DNA from: CAVUCE01 sp963739985
Lineage (GTDB): Bacteria > Bacteroidota > Ignavibacteria > Ignavibacteriales > Ignavibacteriaceae
Length of the DNA: 64,000 nt
NCBI GenBank assembly: GCA_963739985.1
Contig: CAVUCE010000001.1
Span: 398,512 to 462,511, forward strand
Reading direction: 5' to 3'
The notes under the pieces were generated by a model, which was not told the origin of the DNA, did not search any database, and saw nothing but the letters and a program-made list of their open reading frames with translations. The position numbers and the translations under genes are program-made. This document shows, one piece after another, positions 9,028-18,212 of the stretch. Every line of letters begins with the position of its first letter. The stretch's first letter is position 1.

Positions 9028-10458
9028 TTAGAACACAAAATTCTTAAAAGAATTTATATCCAAATTCGGTAACCCAAGTTTATTTAAAGATTTTTTTGCG
9101 AAAATTAAACTACCCGGTATTTCTGAAACGTTTATCAATGGAATATTAGCACTGTATTTACTGTTTATAACTTTTATAAATTCATTAGCAACAATTCCAT
9201 ATCCTTGACTTGTAGGATGTACACCGTCTAGACTAAAAATCCCACCTTCAACATACATTGTTGTAAAATCGATACCGTCAATCTTAGTTCCACCGGAAAA
9301 ATCCTTAGCTCTTATTCCGTTAAAGAATGAATAAATATCAACTAAACCAAAGTTATGTTTTGCAACAGCAGTAGCAATCGATTGATTATAAGATGCAACT
9401 GTTGCTCGTGTTGTAGTTATTTCATCAGCATCTAAAATAAGTGCGTCAGGCCATGGATTTTGAGGATGAAATCCAAATGGTTTTGTTGTATCTATTCCAG
9501 CAGGTAAAGCTGGATATCCATTATCTCTATAAAACTTTCCTGTTGATTTACCTAATAAAGTAGCATACGCAGAACCAGGTAATGTAATCAATACTTTTCC
9601 GGTTAATAATGCTGTTGAATCCGCCACACCGGTTCCAATAGTTTCTCCATTTTTTTGAAAAACTAAGCCTGGCACTCCTAATAATTTTAATGAGGACCAT
9701 GTAACTAACTGTGATACTTGTGGTCCAACAGTTGTAAAAAATGGGATTGCTCCAACATCCGGAATATTTGCAACAACAACTTTTGCACCTAAACTTGCTA
9801 CACTATCCATCATTTGACTATACAAGAAATCAAATTGAGCAGTTGGAGTATATGGTTTAGTACCGCCTGAAGTTGCATAACCTAAAATATCATTATTTCC
9901 TATCCAAACAGTCATAAAAGTTGGATGTAATAATTGTGCCTGATGAAATGGAGTTCCTAATCCACGCAGGATTGCATCAAACAGCGGATTTGGTGAATTT
10001 GCATATTTCCCCGTATAGCAATCATTGGAATTAGTAGCGTTCATTATGTCATAAACAAATGCACCAGGAACACCTAAATTATTATAAGGCGCGGGATAAT
10101 TTAAGTCCATTGGTTGTCCACCGCCGGGAGAGGTAAATAAATTAAATGGCTCCAATGATTTTACTTCTAATCTGCCTGGTGTTCCAGGTTCACTAAATAG
10201 AGGTTGAGCAAATGAAGCATTTAATTGACCGGCAATTAAATTACCGAAAGAGTATTTCTGAGCAGATTCATATAAAGATCCGGATTCATAACCGGCTGTT
10301 AAACTATTTCCCAGAGTTACAAACCTGGTAAAATCTGCTTGTCCGCTTACCTGACTTGGCGGAGCAGGCGCTGTTATATCTGTTTTGTCTTTACATCCTA
10401 CAAATAAAAGTAGAACAGCAAAAGATATTGATGAAACTAATTTTAATATTTTTTTCAT
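9028..10458 (-). CDS. SGNH/GDSL-hydrolase lipoprotein
   Basis: This 476-residue lipoprotein (lipobox Cys-22, FVGC) has an SGNH-hydrolase fold. Block I is FVTLGNSLTAGYESG with nucleophile Ser-52. The Gly block lies in the LGVPGA region, the Asn block is VWIGNNDILG, and the catalytic Asp/His pair is in LDGVHPTSQGY near residue 420. Such enzymes are esterases or lipases on the outer membrane surface or in the periplasm. It follows the FadL-type porin by 20 bases on the same strand. That pairing suggests lipid or fatty-ester use: hydrolysis at the surface, then uptake of fatty acid. The pairing argument is inference. Confidence 0.85.
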   Translation of the reverse strand: MKKILKLVSSISFAVLLLFVGCKDKTDITAPAPPSQVSGQADFTRFVTLGNSLTAGYESGSLYESAQKYSFGNLIAGQLNASFAQPLFSEPGTPGRLEVKSLEPFNLFTSPGGGQPMDLNYPAPYNNLGVPGAFVYDIMNATNSNDCYTGKYANSPNPLFDAILRGLGTPFHQAQLLHPTFMTVWIGNNDILGYATSGGTKPYTPTAQFDFLYSQMMDSVASLGAKVVVANIPDVGAIPFFTTVGPQVSQLVTWSSLKLLGVPGLVFQKNGETIGTGVADSTALLTGKVLITLPGSAYATLLGKSTGKFYRDNGYPALPAGIDTTKPFGFHPQNPWPDALILDADEITTTRATVASYNQSIATAVAKHNFGLVDIYSFFNGIRAKDFSGGTKIDGIDFTTMYVEGGIFSLDGVHPTSQGYGIVANEFIKVINSKYSANIPLINVSEIPGSLIFAKKSLNKLGLPNLDINSFKNFVF

Positions 10459-10478
10459 ATCGAAATTCCTATACTAAT

Positions 10479-11726
10479 TTATAGACTGTATGATAAACTA
10501 AGTGAAAGCAAACTTGCGGAAGTTGTATATGTTCCATTAAATGGTGCAAATCCGCTTGTATAACTTTCTTGTGAATTCGATACAGTTAATTGTTTTCCTC
10601 GAATAAATAAATAAGCAGCGTCTGCGGCTAAACTATTTGTGATTTTGTAATTCAAACCAAAGCTAAATCCAAGTCTGTCTGCATCAGGTAAAGACGGATT
10701 TAAGTATTCAGGTTTTACCGGATTTTTATCAAAATAAATTCCGGCTTCTACAGCTAATTGATCTAGTAATTGATATTCTCCTCCCAATCTTAAGATGTAA
10801 GAATTATCATATAATCTAGGGCTAGCAATGTCGGAATAAGCTTTATCAGAAAAATCTATTGCTAATGTATCGTAACTAGACCATCCAACATACTGAAAAT
10901 CGAAACTTAACTGTAACTTTGGTATAACACGATAAGCAATACCAAATGTGAGATTAGTTGGAGTAGTAAGTTTTGCTGTTACATCGCCTTCAGGTAATTT
11001 TTTAGCGTCTATTAGCTGCTGTGCACCAGTTGTAGTCGCTGTTCCTTTAAAGTCGTATTTAATTTGGCTATGAAAAGAAACCCCAAAAGATAAAGTTGAC
11101 ATTGGCTTATAAAAAGCACTGACATTAAATCCAAACGCTGAATTATCTTTACCATCGAGAGACACAAATGCATCACCTTTAAAAGGAGTTTGTGAAGTTT
11201 TCTGAGTAATATTTACGGTTGCCCAGCTGTATACAAATCCTGCACTTAGCGATAAGTTATCTAGAACCTTATAAGCAACAACTGGAGTTACAGTAAAAGT
11301 TGTTAAATCTGTTTTAATAGCAAGATATTTACCAACCCAATTATCACCCCAATCTGTACCTAAACCAAACGGTGTAGTAAATCCAATACCAACCGAAAGG
11401 TCATTATTTACTTTGTGAGTTGCCCAGAAATGACTTGGAAAAAATGATTGTTTCTTAAGATCGTATTCGGTAACCGATGGATAGACACCTCTGAAAGAAG
11501 CATCCGGAGTGATCATAGTTGTACCAAGCATGAACTGGGTACCGTTTAGTTGCGTTATTCCCGCGGCGTTAAAATAAACAGCGGAAGGATCATTTGCTAA
11601 TCCAGTGAAGGCACCTCCCATGGCCATTGCCCTCGCTCCGTGTTCGTTTATTTGAAATCCGCCGCCAAACGCCTTACCAAAGGCAAAGGATAGCAGAATA
11701 ACAAGAGAATATATTTTACTTCTCAC
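10479..11726 (-). CDS. FadL/OmpP1-family outer-membrane channel
   Basis: This 415-residue outer-membrane protein belongs to the FadL/OmpP1/TodX family, which imports long-chain fatty acids or hydrophobic compounds. After a signal peptide (about 1-21, ending FGKAFGG), the mature N-terminus GFQINEHGARAMAMGGAF is the family signature, followed by NDPSAVYFNAAGI. The rest alternates polar and hydrophobic residues like a 14-strand barrel, and it ends in an aromatic/hydrophobic beta strand (LSLSLSYSL). It heads a likely two-gene unit with the GDSL lipoprotein. Substrate is not shown by the sequence. Confidence 0.9.
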   Translation of the reverse strand: MRSKIYSLVILLSFAFGKAFGGGFQINEHGARAMAMGGAFTGLANDPSAVYFNAAGITQLNGTQFMLGTTMITPDASFRGVYPSVTEYDLKKQSFFPSHFWATHKVNNDLSVGIGFTTPFGLGTDWGDNWVGKYLAIKTDLTTFTVTPVVAYKVLDNLSLSAGFVYSWATVNITQKTSQTPFKGDAFVSLDGKDNSAFGFNVSAFYKPMSTLSFGVSFHSQIKYDFKGTATTTGAQQLIDAKKLPEGDVTAKLTTPTNLTFGIAYRVIPKLQLSFDFQYVGWSSYDTLAIDFSDKAYSDIASPRLYDNSYILRLGGEYQLLDQLAVEAGIYFDKNPVKPEYLNPSLPDADRLGFSFGLNYKITNSLAADAAYLFIRGKQLTVSNSQESYTSGFAPFNGTYTTSASLLSLSLSYSL

Positions 11727-11800
11727 ACTACCTCCTGAACAGGTTTTTAATTATTGTGATTATTTATACTAGTTATTTTAATTTGTTCACTTAAACAAAA

Positions 11801-12301
11801 TTAAATTATTGAATAAAGAAGAGTTCCTTTTTCTACGGCTGTACCTTCTTGTACGTAAATTTTTTTAATTTTACCTGAAACAGGTGCACGTAAATCATTT
11901 TCCATTTTCATTGCTTCAAGTATCATGATAGAATCCCCTTGTGAAACCTCATCATTATTTTGTGTTTTAATTTTTAAAATCATTCCGGGCATAGGTGCCT
12001 TTACATCGGTTTGATGATTTAATTTACTTTTTTGCTCAATTAATTTAGATGCTTTTTCTTCCAAAGCGGTTCTGGCAATTGTTAAAAATTGTGAACCATT
12101 AATATTTACGATAAAGTTTTCGGAATCTTTCTTCTCAATATTTACGGAAAACATCTTATTATTTAGCTTAAGTAAATAATTGGCGCCTTCTAAATGAGTT
12201 AATTCATAATGAAAGTTCTTACCATCTAATTTTAAGGATGAATTCTCAGAAATTTCAATTTCTTTTCTTATACCGTTTAATGAAATTACAAAATCACTCA
12301 T
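11801..12301 (-). CDS. Biotin carboxyl carrier protein of an acyl-CoA carboxylase
   Basis: This 166-residue protein carries the biotinyl domain at its C-terminus (about 98-166), with the acceptor Lys-132 in EAMKMEN. The N-terminal half resembles the BT linker region of propionyl/methylcrotonyl-CoA carboxylase alpha chains rather than the Pro/Ala-rich AccB of fatty-acid synthesis. Its start overlaps the biotin carboxylase gene by 8 bases, so the two are translated together. Together they act like a split alpha chain. No carboxyltransferase gene is in this window, so the acyl-CoA substrate is unresolved. Confidence 0.85.
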   Translation of the reverse strand: MSDFVISLNGIRKEIEISENSSLKLDGKNFHYELTHLEGANYLLKLNNKMFSVNIEKKDSENFIVNINGSQFLTIARTALEEKASKLIEQKSKLNHQTDVKAPMPGMILKIKTQNNDEVSQGDSIMILEAMKMENDLRAPVSGKIKKIYVQEGTAVEKGTLLYSII

Positions 12302-13793
12302 ACATCAATCCTTGCCATTTATTATTAGATGATTGAGTTTTTGATGGTTCTGTAACTTTTGAACTATTTTTTATCAGCGCGGTTAAAATTGCTGCAGCAT
12401 CTTCAGTACTTGCTATTTCTGTGTTGACGGGGAGATCATGCGTATTATTTTCTTGAAGAAATTTTTCTTCTATAAAATTAATGTCAAATTCACCTGAGGA
12501 AAATCGCTTGTCTTTTATAACTGATTTTAGAAAGGAAATATTGTGTGTCAATCCGGCTATTTCATATTCAGAAAGCGCTCTATACATTCTGGAAATTGCA
12601 GAATCACGACTCTCTGCCCAGCATACAAGTTTTGAAATAAGCGGATCATAATGAATTGAAATTATTGAGCCTCTGTCAAAACCAGAATCAATTCTGACAC
12701 CGGGACCATCAGGAGTAATATAATTTTTTATTGTTCCCGTTGAAGGCAAGAAATTATTTTCTGAGTCTTCCGCATAAATTCTGCATTCAATTGCATGGCC
12801 GCGAATCTGCAAATCCGATTGCTTAAAAGACAATTTATTCCCTTCGGCTATCGATATTTGCTCTTTAACCAAATCAATTCCGCTGATAAATTCCGTTACC
12901 GGATGTTCCACTTGGAGACGTGTATTCATTTCGAGGAAATAAAAGTTTTTATTTTTATCCATTAAAAATTCTATTGTACCGGCATTAAAATAATTGCAAG
13001 CTTTTGCAGCATTTATTGCTGCTTCGGTAATACTATCTCTGGTATTCTCATCAACAAATGATGATGGAGCTTCTTCAATTATTTTTTGATGACGGCGCTG
13101 AATTGAACATTCGCGTTCAAATAGATGAGCATAGTTTCCAAATTTATCAGCAATAACCTGAACTTCAATATGTTTTGGGTTTTCAATAAACTTCTCTAAA
13201 TAAACTTGGTCACTACCGAAGGCTTTTAATGCGACTCTCTGTGTTTCCTCAATAGCATCTTTTAATTCTTTAGAAGAAGATACTTTTCTCATTCCCTTTC
13301 CGCCGCCGCCCATCGATGCCTTTAACAATACGGGATAACCAATCTGGTTACAAATTTCTTCCGCATCTTTATAAGATTTTATTGGTTCAGTTGTTCCGGG
13401 AACAATGGGCACATTATTCTTCTGCATGAGTTTTCTTGCAGCAGTTTTACTCCCCATCATTTCAACTGATTTTGAAGAAGGTCCTATAAATGTGAAACCT
13501 AGCTTCTCAACGGTTCTAATAAATTGATGATTTTCTGAAAAGAAACCATAACCGGGATGAATCGCATCAGCATTAATTTCTTTAGCTAATTTTAATATTT
13601 TATCCTGATTTAGGTAAGATTCAGAGGCAACAGCAGGGCCGATGTAGTAAGATTCATCAGCTAACCTGGTATGAAGCGATTTAACATCAGCATCTGAATA
13701 TATTGCTGCAGATGTTATTCCAAGCTCCTTACAAGCTCGTATTATTCTAACTGCTATTTCCCCCCTATTAGCGATTAAGATTTTATTGAACAA
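12294..13793 (-). CDS. Biotin carboxylase subunit of an acyl-CoA carboxylase
   Basis: This 499-residue ATP-grasp enzyme carboxylates biotin with bicarbonate and ATP. The N-terminal FNKILIANRGEIAVRIIRACKELG, the Gly-rich ATP loop KASMGGGGKGMRKV, the ERECSIQRRHQK segment and the EMNTRLQVEHPVTE motif are all intact. It is about 50 residues longer than E. coli AccC, with an Asn/Ser-rich tail that may link to the carrier protein, like an alpha chain cut in two. It lies 10 bases from mutS2. Biotin carboxylase activity is certain in kind; acetyl- versus propionyl-CoA carboxylase is open. Confidence 0.92.
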   Translation of the reverse strand: MFNKILIANRGEIAVRIIRACKELGITSAAIYSDADVKSLHTRLADESYYIGPAVASESYLNQDKILKLAKEINADAIHPGYGFFSENHQFIRTVEKLGFTFIGPSSKSVEMMGSKTAARKLMQKNNVPIVPGTTEPIKSYKDAEEICNQIGYPVLLKASMGGGGKGMRKVSSSKELKDAIEETQRVALKAFGSDQVYLEKFIENPKHIEVQVIADKFGNYAHLFERECSIQRRHQKIIEEAPSSFVDENTRDSITEAAINAAKACNYFNAGTIEFLMDKNKNFYFLEMNTRLQVEHPVTEFISGIDLVKEQISIAEGNKLSFKQSDLQIRGHAIECRIYAEDSENNFLPSTGTIKNYITPDGPGVRIDSGFDRGSIISIHYDPLISKLVCWAESRDSAISRMYRALSEYEIAGLTHNISFLKSVIKDKRFSSGEFDINFIEEKFLQENNTHDLPVNTEIASTEDAAAILTALIKNSSKVTEPSKTQSSNNKWQGLMYE

Positions 13794-13803
13794 TAAACTA
13801 ACC

Positions 13804-16152
13804 TTATTTTAATTCGGCAATTGTAATTCCATCTCCACCAAATTCTATAGGAGCAAAGTAAAAGTTTTTTACTTTATCATGCTTTTTTAGAATTTCGCTA
13901 ACAGTTTTTTTCAAAGCACCGGTTCCTTTTCCATGCAGTATTTCTATTCTTTCAAGACTGTTTGAATAAGCATTATCAATAAATTTGATTATTTCAAACT
14001 CAGCTTCTTCAGCTCTTTGTCCTCTAATGTCAATACGCATTTGTTGAAAATCATTTGACAAATTGTAAAAGTTTCCGGATTCAACTTTTGCTTCTTTTTT
14101 CTTCGAATGAACAAGTTCAGTCAATTTTACTTGAAGTTTTAAAGTACCTACTCTTAAGGTTGCTCTGTTTTTATCTGTTAAAACATCAATTATTTCACCA
14201 GTAGTTTCAGTATTACGAACTCGTACAAAATCACCAATGATAAAATTAGGGTTTTCTTGAATCAAATCAACATCATCTTTAAAAAGATTTTTATTTTTTT
14301 CTTTTATCTCTTTAATAGTATTTTGAGAAGATTTTATTATTTCCTTATTGGCATTCGATTCTTTTACTTCCTTAATAACACGCTCAAATTTCTTATTTAT
14401 ATCTTTTAGATATTCTTCAGCATCAGTTTTAGTTTTTCTAAGAATTTCCTTCTTTTCTTTATTTAACTTTTCTACATTTTGTTGATATAAATTTGAAAGG
14501 CCTGTCAATCTGGTATTTTCTATTTCCATTTTCCTCAATTTATCGGCAAGTTCATTCGATTTCTTTTCAATATCTACCAGAAAGTTTTCAAGAGTGTGTT
14601 TATCTTTATCAAGATATTGTTCAGCTAAAGATAAAAAGTTATCATCAAAACCAATTCTTTTAGCCACTTCAAATGCATAACTAGAACCGGGAACTCCCTG
14701 GTTAAATTTATAAGTCGGCATTAAATTTTTAGAATCGAATTCCATAGCGGAATTTTCAAAGCCATCAAGGTCATGTGCAACTAATTTTAAACTGCCATGA
14801 TGAGTAGTTGCAAATACAATTGAGTTCTTATCTCTCAACTGAAGTAGAATTGCTACTGCTAATGCTGAGCCTTCAGCTGGATCAGTACCCGTACCGATTT
14901 CATCAAATAACACAAGTGATTTTTCGTCTGCATCATCAAGTATATTTTTAATATTGGATAAATGAGAGCTAAATGTTGATAAGTCATCTTCAATTGACTG
15001 AGTATCACCAATATCTAATAATACATTTGTGAATAAAGGAAAGTTAGAATCGGGGCTTGCAGGAATGTGAATTCCGGAATTTACCATGGAAGCTAATAAT
15101 CCAATTGTTTTTAATACAACCGTTTTACCGCCTGCATTTGGACCAGTAATCAAAATAATTTTTTGATCCTTAATTGTAACATCTAACGGAACTGTTTTAG
15201 CTTTGCCATTTCTTTTTAACAAAATTGGATGACGAGCATCAGAGAGATAAAAATCTTTTGACGAATCAATTTCAGGAAAGCTACCAATTATTTCAACAGA
15301 ATATTTTGCACGCGCAAAAATAGAATCGATATAAGACAGAGTTTCTAATGCAAGTTTCAGCTCACTGCTCGATTGCCCTATTCTTTTTGTAAGTTCTTTT
15401 AATAATTTTTCAATTTCTCTCTTTTCAGCAAATGATAACGATACTAACTCGTTATTTAGTTCAAGAGTCTGTTCCGGTTCTATATAAACAGTTTGCCCGG
15501 TTGACGATTCACTATGAATAAAACCACGAATATGCCTTTTGTGTTCTACTTTAACCGGGATAACAACTCTTCCATCGCGTAATGTTAAATAGTCTTCTCT
15601 TATTATATCCTTATCCTCTAAGGATTTCATAATTCTATTGACAGCTTTAACTAACTCATCATTTTTTTGCCTAATTTCTCTTCTTATTTCAGCGAGTTTT
15701 GGACTAGCAGAATCTTTTACTTCGCCATTTTCAGTAATTACTTTTTGAATAGCATGTTCTAACAGTTTATCCACTAATAGAGTATTGGTAATTTTAAATA
15801 AACCAGGAGCAATTTCATTTTGATGTTTTAGATATTGATAGGTATTTCTGGATAGAGTTAAAAGTTTTAGAACTTCTAATATCTTTTTGTTATCTAAAAT
15901 AGCTCCTTCAACTCTGCTAGTTGCCAAAGCATCGTTTAAATCAATTATGTATTCGAGTGGAGGCGGTAAATCTTTTATAAGAATTTCTTTAGCTTCGGAA
16001 ACTAGCTTTCCCTCATTCTTTATAGTATCCTCTGATTGAATTGGATATAAAGAAAGAACTTCTTTTTTCCCCTTTTCCGTAATACAATAATTGGATATGT
16101 ATTGAAGTACTTTAGAAAACTCTAATTTGTCTAGAACAGTTCTGGAAATCAT
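13804..16152 (-). CDS. mutS2: Endonuclease/recombination suppressor MutS2
   Basis: MutS2 is a MutS-like ATPase with a C-terminal Smr nuclease domain. It acts on recombination intermediates or, in Bacillus, on collided ribosomes. The 782-residue length is typical. Walker A GPNAGGKT is at 337-344 and Walker B LVLFDEIGTGTDP at about 413-425. A long coiled-coil clamp spans about 510-620. The Smr domain occupies about 708-782 (DIRGQRAEEAEFE and LHGKGTGALK). The mismatch-recognition domain of MutS is absent, as expected. It overlaps cvpA by 4 bases. Confidence 0.95.
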   Translation of the reverse strand: MISRTVLDKLEFSKVLQYISNYCITEKGKKEVLSLYPIQSEDTIKNEGKLVSEAKEILIKDLPPPLEYIIDLNDALATSRVEGAILDNKKILEVLKLLTLSRNTYQYLKHQNEIAPGLFKITNTLLVDKLLEHAIQKVITENGEVKDSASPKLAEIRREIRQKNDELVKAVNRIMKSLEDKDIIREDYLTLRDGRVVIPVKVEHKRHIRGFIHSESSTGQTVYIEPEQTLELNNELVSLSFAEKREIEKLLKELTKRIGQSSSELKLALETLSYIDSIFARAKYSVEIIGSFPEIDSSKDFYLSDARHPILLKRNGKAKTVPLDVTIKDQKIILITGPNAGGKTVVLKTIGLLASMVNSGIHIPASPDSNFPLFTNVLLDIGDTQSIEDDLSTFSSHLSNIKNILDDADEKSLVLFDEIGTGTDPAEGSALAVAILLQLRDKNSIVFATTHHGSLKLVAHDLDGFENSAMEFDSKNLMPTYKFNQGVPGSSYAFEVAKRIGFDDNFLSLAEQYLDKDKHTLENFLVDIEKKSNELADKLRKMEIENTRLTGLSNLYQQNVEKLNKEKKEILRKTKTDAEEYLKDINKKFERVIKEVKESNANKEIIKSSQNTIKEIKEKNKNLFKDDVDLIQENPNFIIGDFVRVRNTETTGEIIDVLTDKNRATLRVGTLKLQVKLTELVHSKKKEAKVESGNFYNLSNDFQQMRIDIRGQRAEEAEFEIIKFIDNAYSNSLERIEILHGKGTGALKKTVSEILKKHDKVKNFYFAPIEFGGDGITIAELK

Positions 16153-16670
16153 TTAAGTGAATCTTTATCGTCAAAATAATCTTTAATAAATTCTTTCGTT
16201 TTGGGAGTATAAGAATTTAAATAATCAATTGTAGCTGGTATAATATCGTAAACTTTTTGATAAAATATTGAACTTTTTTTTGCATTTTTTGATGGTGCAT
16301 CGAATATATTTAGAAGAAATAAAACTGCGCTTAAAAAGAAAAGTATTTGAATTGCTCCAACTAATCCACCGACAATCTGATTTATTAAATTGTTTACTTT
16401 GTCAAACGGATGAATAAGTCGTTTAATGATTGAAAAAACAATAATAACGACCAAGAATATTGCAATTCCTGCTATTATCTGAGATAAATAAAACTCGATG
16501 TCCAGTAAATTTACTATCATATGACCGAGTTGGGCAGAAAATAATACAGCACAATAAATAGCCAAACCAAGGCCAATCAATCCAATTAACTTCCTAACAA
16601 AGCCGTCTTTAAAACCGAGAATAAACCCGACGAAAACGACGGCCATAACTATAATATCGACTACGTTCAA
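16149..16670 (-). CDS. CvpA-family membrane protein
   Basis: This 173-residue protein has four predicted membrane helices (about 4-20, 27-48, 62-82 and 98-125) and a Lys/Asp-rich tail. The opening MNVVDIIVMAVVFVGFILGFKDGFVRK is the CvpA signature. The family is linked to colicin V production and, more generally, envelope stress. The gene overlaps both neighbours by 4 bases (ATGA), so mutS2, this gene and the YqeY gene form one operon. Confidence 0.85.
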   Translation of the reverse strand: MNVVDIIVMAVVFVGFILGFKDGFVRKLIGLIGLGLAIYCAVLFSAQLGHMIVNLLDIEFYLSQIIAGIAIFLVVIIVFSIIKRLIHPFDKVNNLINQIVGGLVGAIQILFFLSAVLFLLNIFDAPSKNAKKSSIFYQKVYDIIPATIDYLNSYTPKTKEFIKDYFDDKDSLK

Positions 16671-17119
16671 TTACTCCCCAAAAATTTCTCAACAGCAGCA
16701 CGAACAACTTTACCATCGGCCTTACCTTTTAGACTTTTCATTACCTCAGGCATTAGCTTCGGAAAATCGTCTTTTGTTTTAGCTCCTACAATATCCGCAA
16801 TTTTTTTCACTTCCGCTATAATTTCTTCATCGTTTAATTGTTTAGGAAGATATTCCAATAATATTTGTAGTTCTGCTTCTTCCTTCGATGCTAAATCTTC
16901 GCGGTTTGCATTACGATATTGCTCAATAGAATCTTTACGCTTTTTAACAGCACTGCTGATCATTTTAATTTCTTCATCCGGTGTAAATTCTTTTCCGGTT
17001 CCACTTTTCTCAAATTCCAAAATTAAAGCACGAATTGATCTAATTGTTTCTAACTTTAATTTATTACCCGCTTTCATCGCGGTTTTTAAATCTTCATTAA
17101 TTTTTTCTTTTAAACCCAT
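16667..17119 (-). CDS. GatB/YqeY domain protein
   Basis: This 150-residue protein belongs to the YqeY family, a stand-alone version of the C-terminal domain of the GatB amidotransferase subunit. The opening MGLKEKINEDLKTAMKAG, the central EYLPKQLNDEEI motif and the C-terminal GKADGKVVRAAVEKFL are characteristic. The family is often near rpsU or dnaG and is thought to bind tRNA, but its role is not established. It is the first gene of the yqeY-cvpA-mutS2 unit. Confidence 0.88.
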   Translation of the reverse strand: MGLKEKINEDLKTAMKAGNKLKLETIRSIRALILEFEKSGTGKEFTPDEEIKMISSAVKKRKDSIEQYRNANREDLASKEEAELQILLEYLPKQLNDEEIIAEVKKIADIVGAKTKDDFPKLMPEVMKSLKGKADGKVVRAAVEKFLGSN

Positions 17120-17136
17120 AATAACCCTCTTAAATT

Positions 17137-17172
17137 GAAAAAGGCAGGTTAGTAATAAAACAAACCTGCCTT
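17137..17172 (-). terminator. Rho-independent terminator of the exbB-exbD-exbD unit
   Basis: On the minus strand the arms AAGGCAGGTT and AACCTGCCTT flank a 12-base AT loop and run into TTTTTC. The hairpin starts 29 bases after the stop of the last ExbD gene, so it separates this unit from yqeY-cvpA-mutS2. Confidence 0.85.
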
Positions 17173-17200
17173 AAATTTTCTAAAAAATTAGATAGAAAAA

Positions 17201-17614
17201 TTATATTTTAACGTTCGCAGAGTAGTTAATTCTTAAACAATCCGCCTTTCGCAACTCTTGTTGAATATCGGTAACTAACCCCATATCGGTGTTTCTGTCA
17301 ATTCTAAGAGAAACAATGACTTCATGTAATTCTTGTCTTTTCTTGTACATAATTGGCTGAATTTGATTTACCTTAACAATGCTATCATTGATTTGAATTC
17401 TACCTGACTTGCCAACCCAAATATAATCTATCAATCTTTTATTTTCGATTTTTTCGATAGCCTTCGCTTTTGGAAGCGTAAAATTTACCAATACATCTAC
17501 TTTTCTTAAGGTTGTTGTAACCATGAAGAAAAGAAGAAGCATGAAAACTATATCCGGCATCGAAGCTGTCGGTATTTCCTGTTTAGTATTGGCTCTTCTT
17601 TTTTCAAATTTCAT
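17201..17614 (-). CDS. exbD: ExbD/TolR-family biopolymer transport protein (second copy)
   Basis: This 137-residue inner-membrane protein has one N-terminal helix (about 20-40) carrying the essential Asp-21 in SMPDIVFMLLLFF, then a periplasmic domain. With an ExbB/TolQ channel it turns the proton gradient into movement of a TonB- or TolA-like partner. It is last in an exbB-exbD-exbD unit, 15 bases after the first exbD, and is followed by a terminator. Its C-terminal half is the more divergent of the two ExbDs. Confidence 0.9.
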   Translation of the reverse strand: MKFEKRRANTKQEIPTASMPDIVFMLLLFFMVTTTLRKVDVLVNFTLPKAKAIEKIENKRLIDYIWVGKSGRIQINDSIVKVNQIQPIMYKKRQELHEVIVSLRIDRNTDMGLVTDIQQELRKADCLRINYSANVKI

Positions 17615-17629
17615 TCTAAATCCTCTGTC

Positions 17630-18157
17630 TTATTTTTTTACCGATTCAGGTTCAGCTAGTGAAATAATAATAGGAACTTTATCCTTAACCTCTTTAGCTT
17701 GATCATTTGGGAGGTCACTTAATTTTTTACCATACTTAGACTGAGAATATTCATCTCTAACTTCAAAATAAGCTTGTTTTATCTGATCAAGCGCTTGTAC
17801 ATAGGTATTGTACTCAGTCTTTCTATCGGTTTTAACAGAAACAATTAACTTTTGGTCTGATGGTAGTTCTATTTTGGAGATAATTCTCTTTTTAAGAACA
17901 TCCTTCATCTGAAATATTGAGATCGGATTGTTATCCAATAGAACGTCGCCGTTAGCATTAATCAAAACAGCAGCCATTCGATCTTTGGGCACTTTAACGT
18001 TATTAATATCCTTTTGATATTCCGGTAAAGTTAAGCCGATACCTGTATCAACGTCGATGACCGTTGCGACTAAGAAGAACAAAAGTAACAAGAACGCAAT
18101 ATCGGCCATGGAACTAGTTGGAATTTCGGCTTGCGATATTTTTCTTTTCTTCATCAT
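17630..18157 (-). CDS. exbD: ExbD/TolR-family biopolymer transport protein (first copy)
   Basis: This 175-residue ExbD/TolR homologue has its membrane Asp-19 in SMADIAFLLLLFFLVAT and a periplasmic domain with RKTEYNTYVQALDQIKQAY near the end. Two different ExbDs after one ExbB is a common layout in Bacteroidota and probably gives a hetero-dimeric plug in the ExbB pentamer. Start choice: two Met codons are adjacent, and the more upstream one is used. Confidence 0.9.
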   Translation of the reverse strand: MMKKRKISQAEIPTSSMADIAFLLLLFFLVATVIDVDTGIGLTLPEYQKDINNVKVPKDRMAAVLINANGDVLLDNNPISIFQMKDVLKKRIISKIELPSDQKLIVSVKTDRKTEYNTYVQALDQIKQAYFEVRDEYSQSKYGKKLSDLPNDQAKEVKDKVPIIISLAEPESVKK

Positions 18158-18212
18158 GCTGAAATACTCACATTTTATTTATTAAATCGGAGCTGTTTAG
18201 AAATACTGTCTT

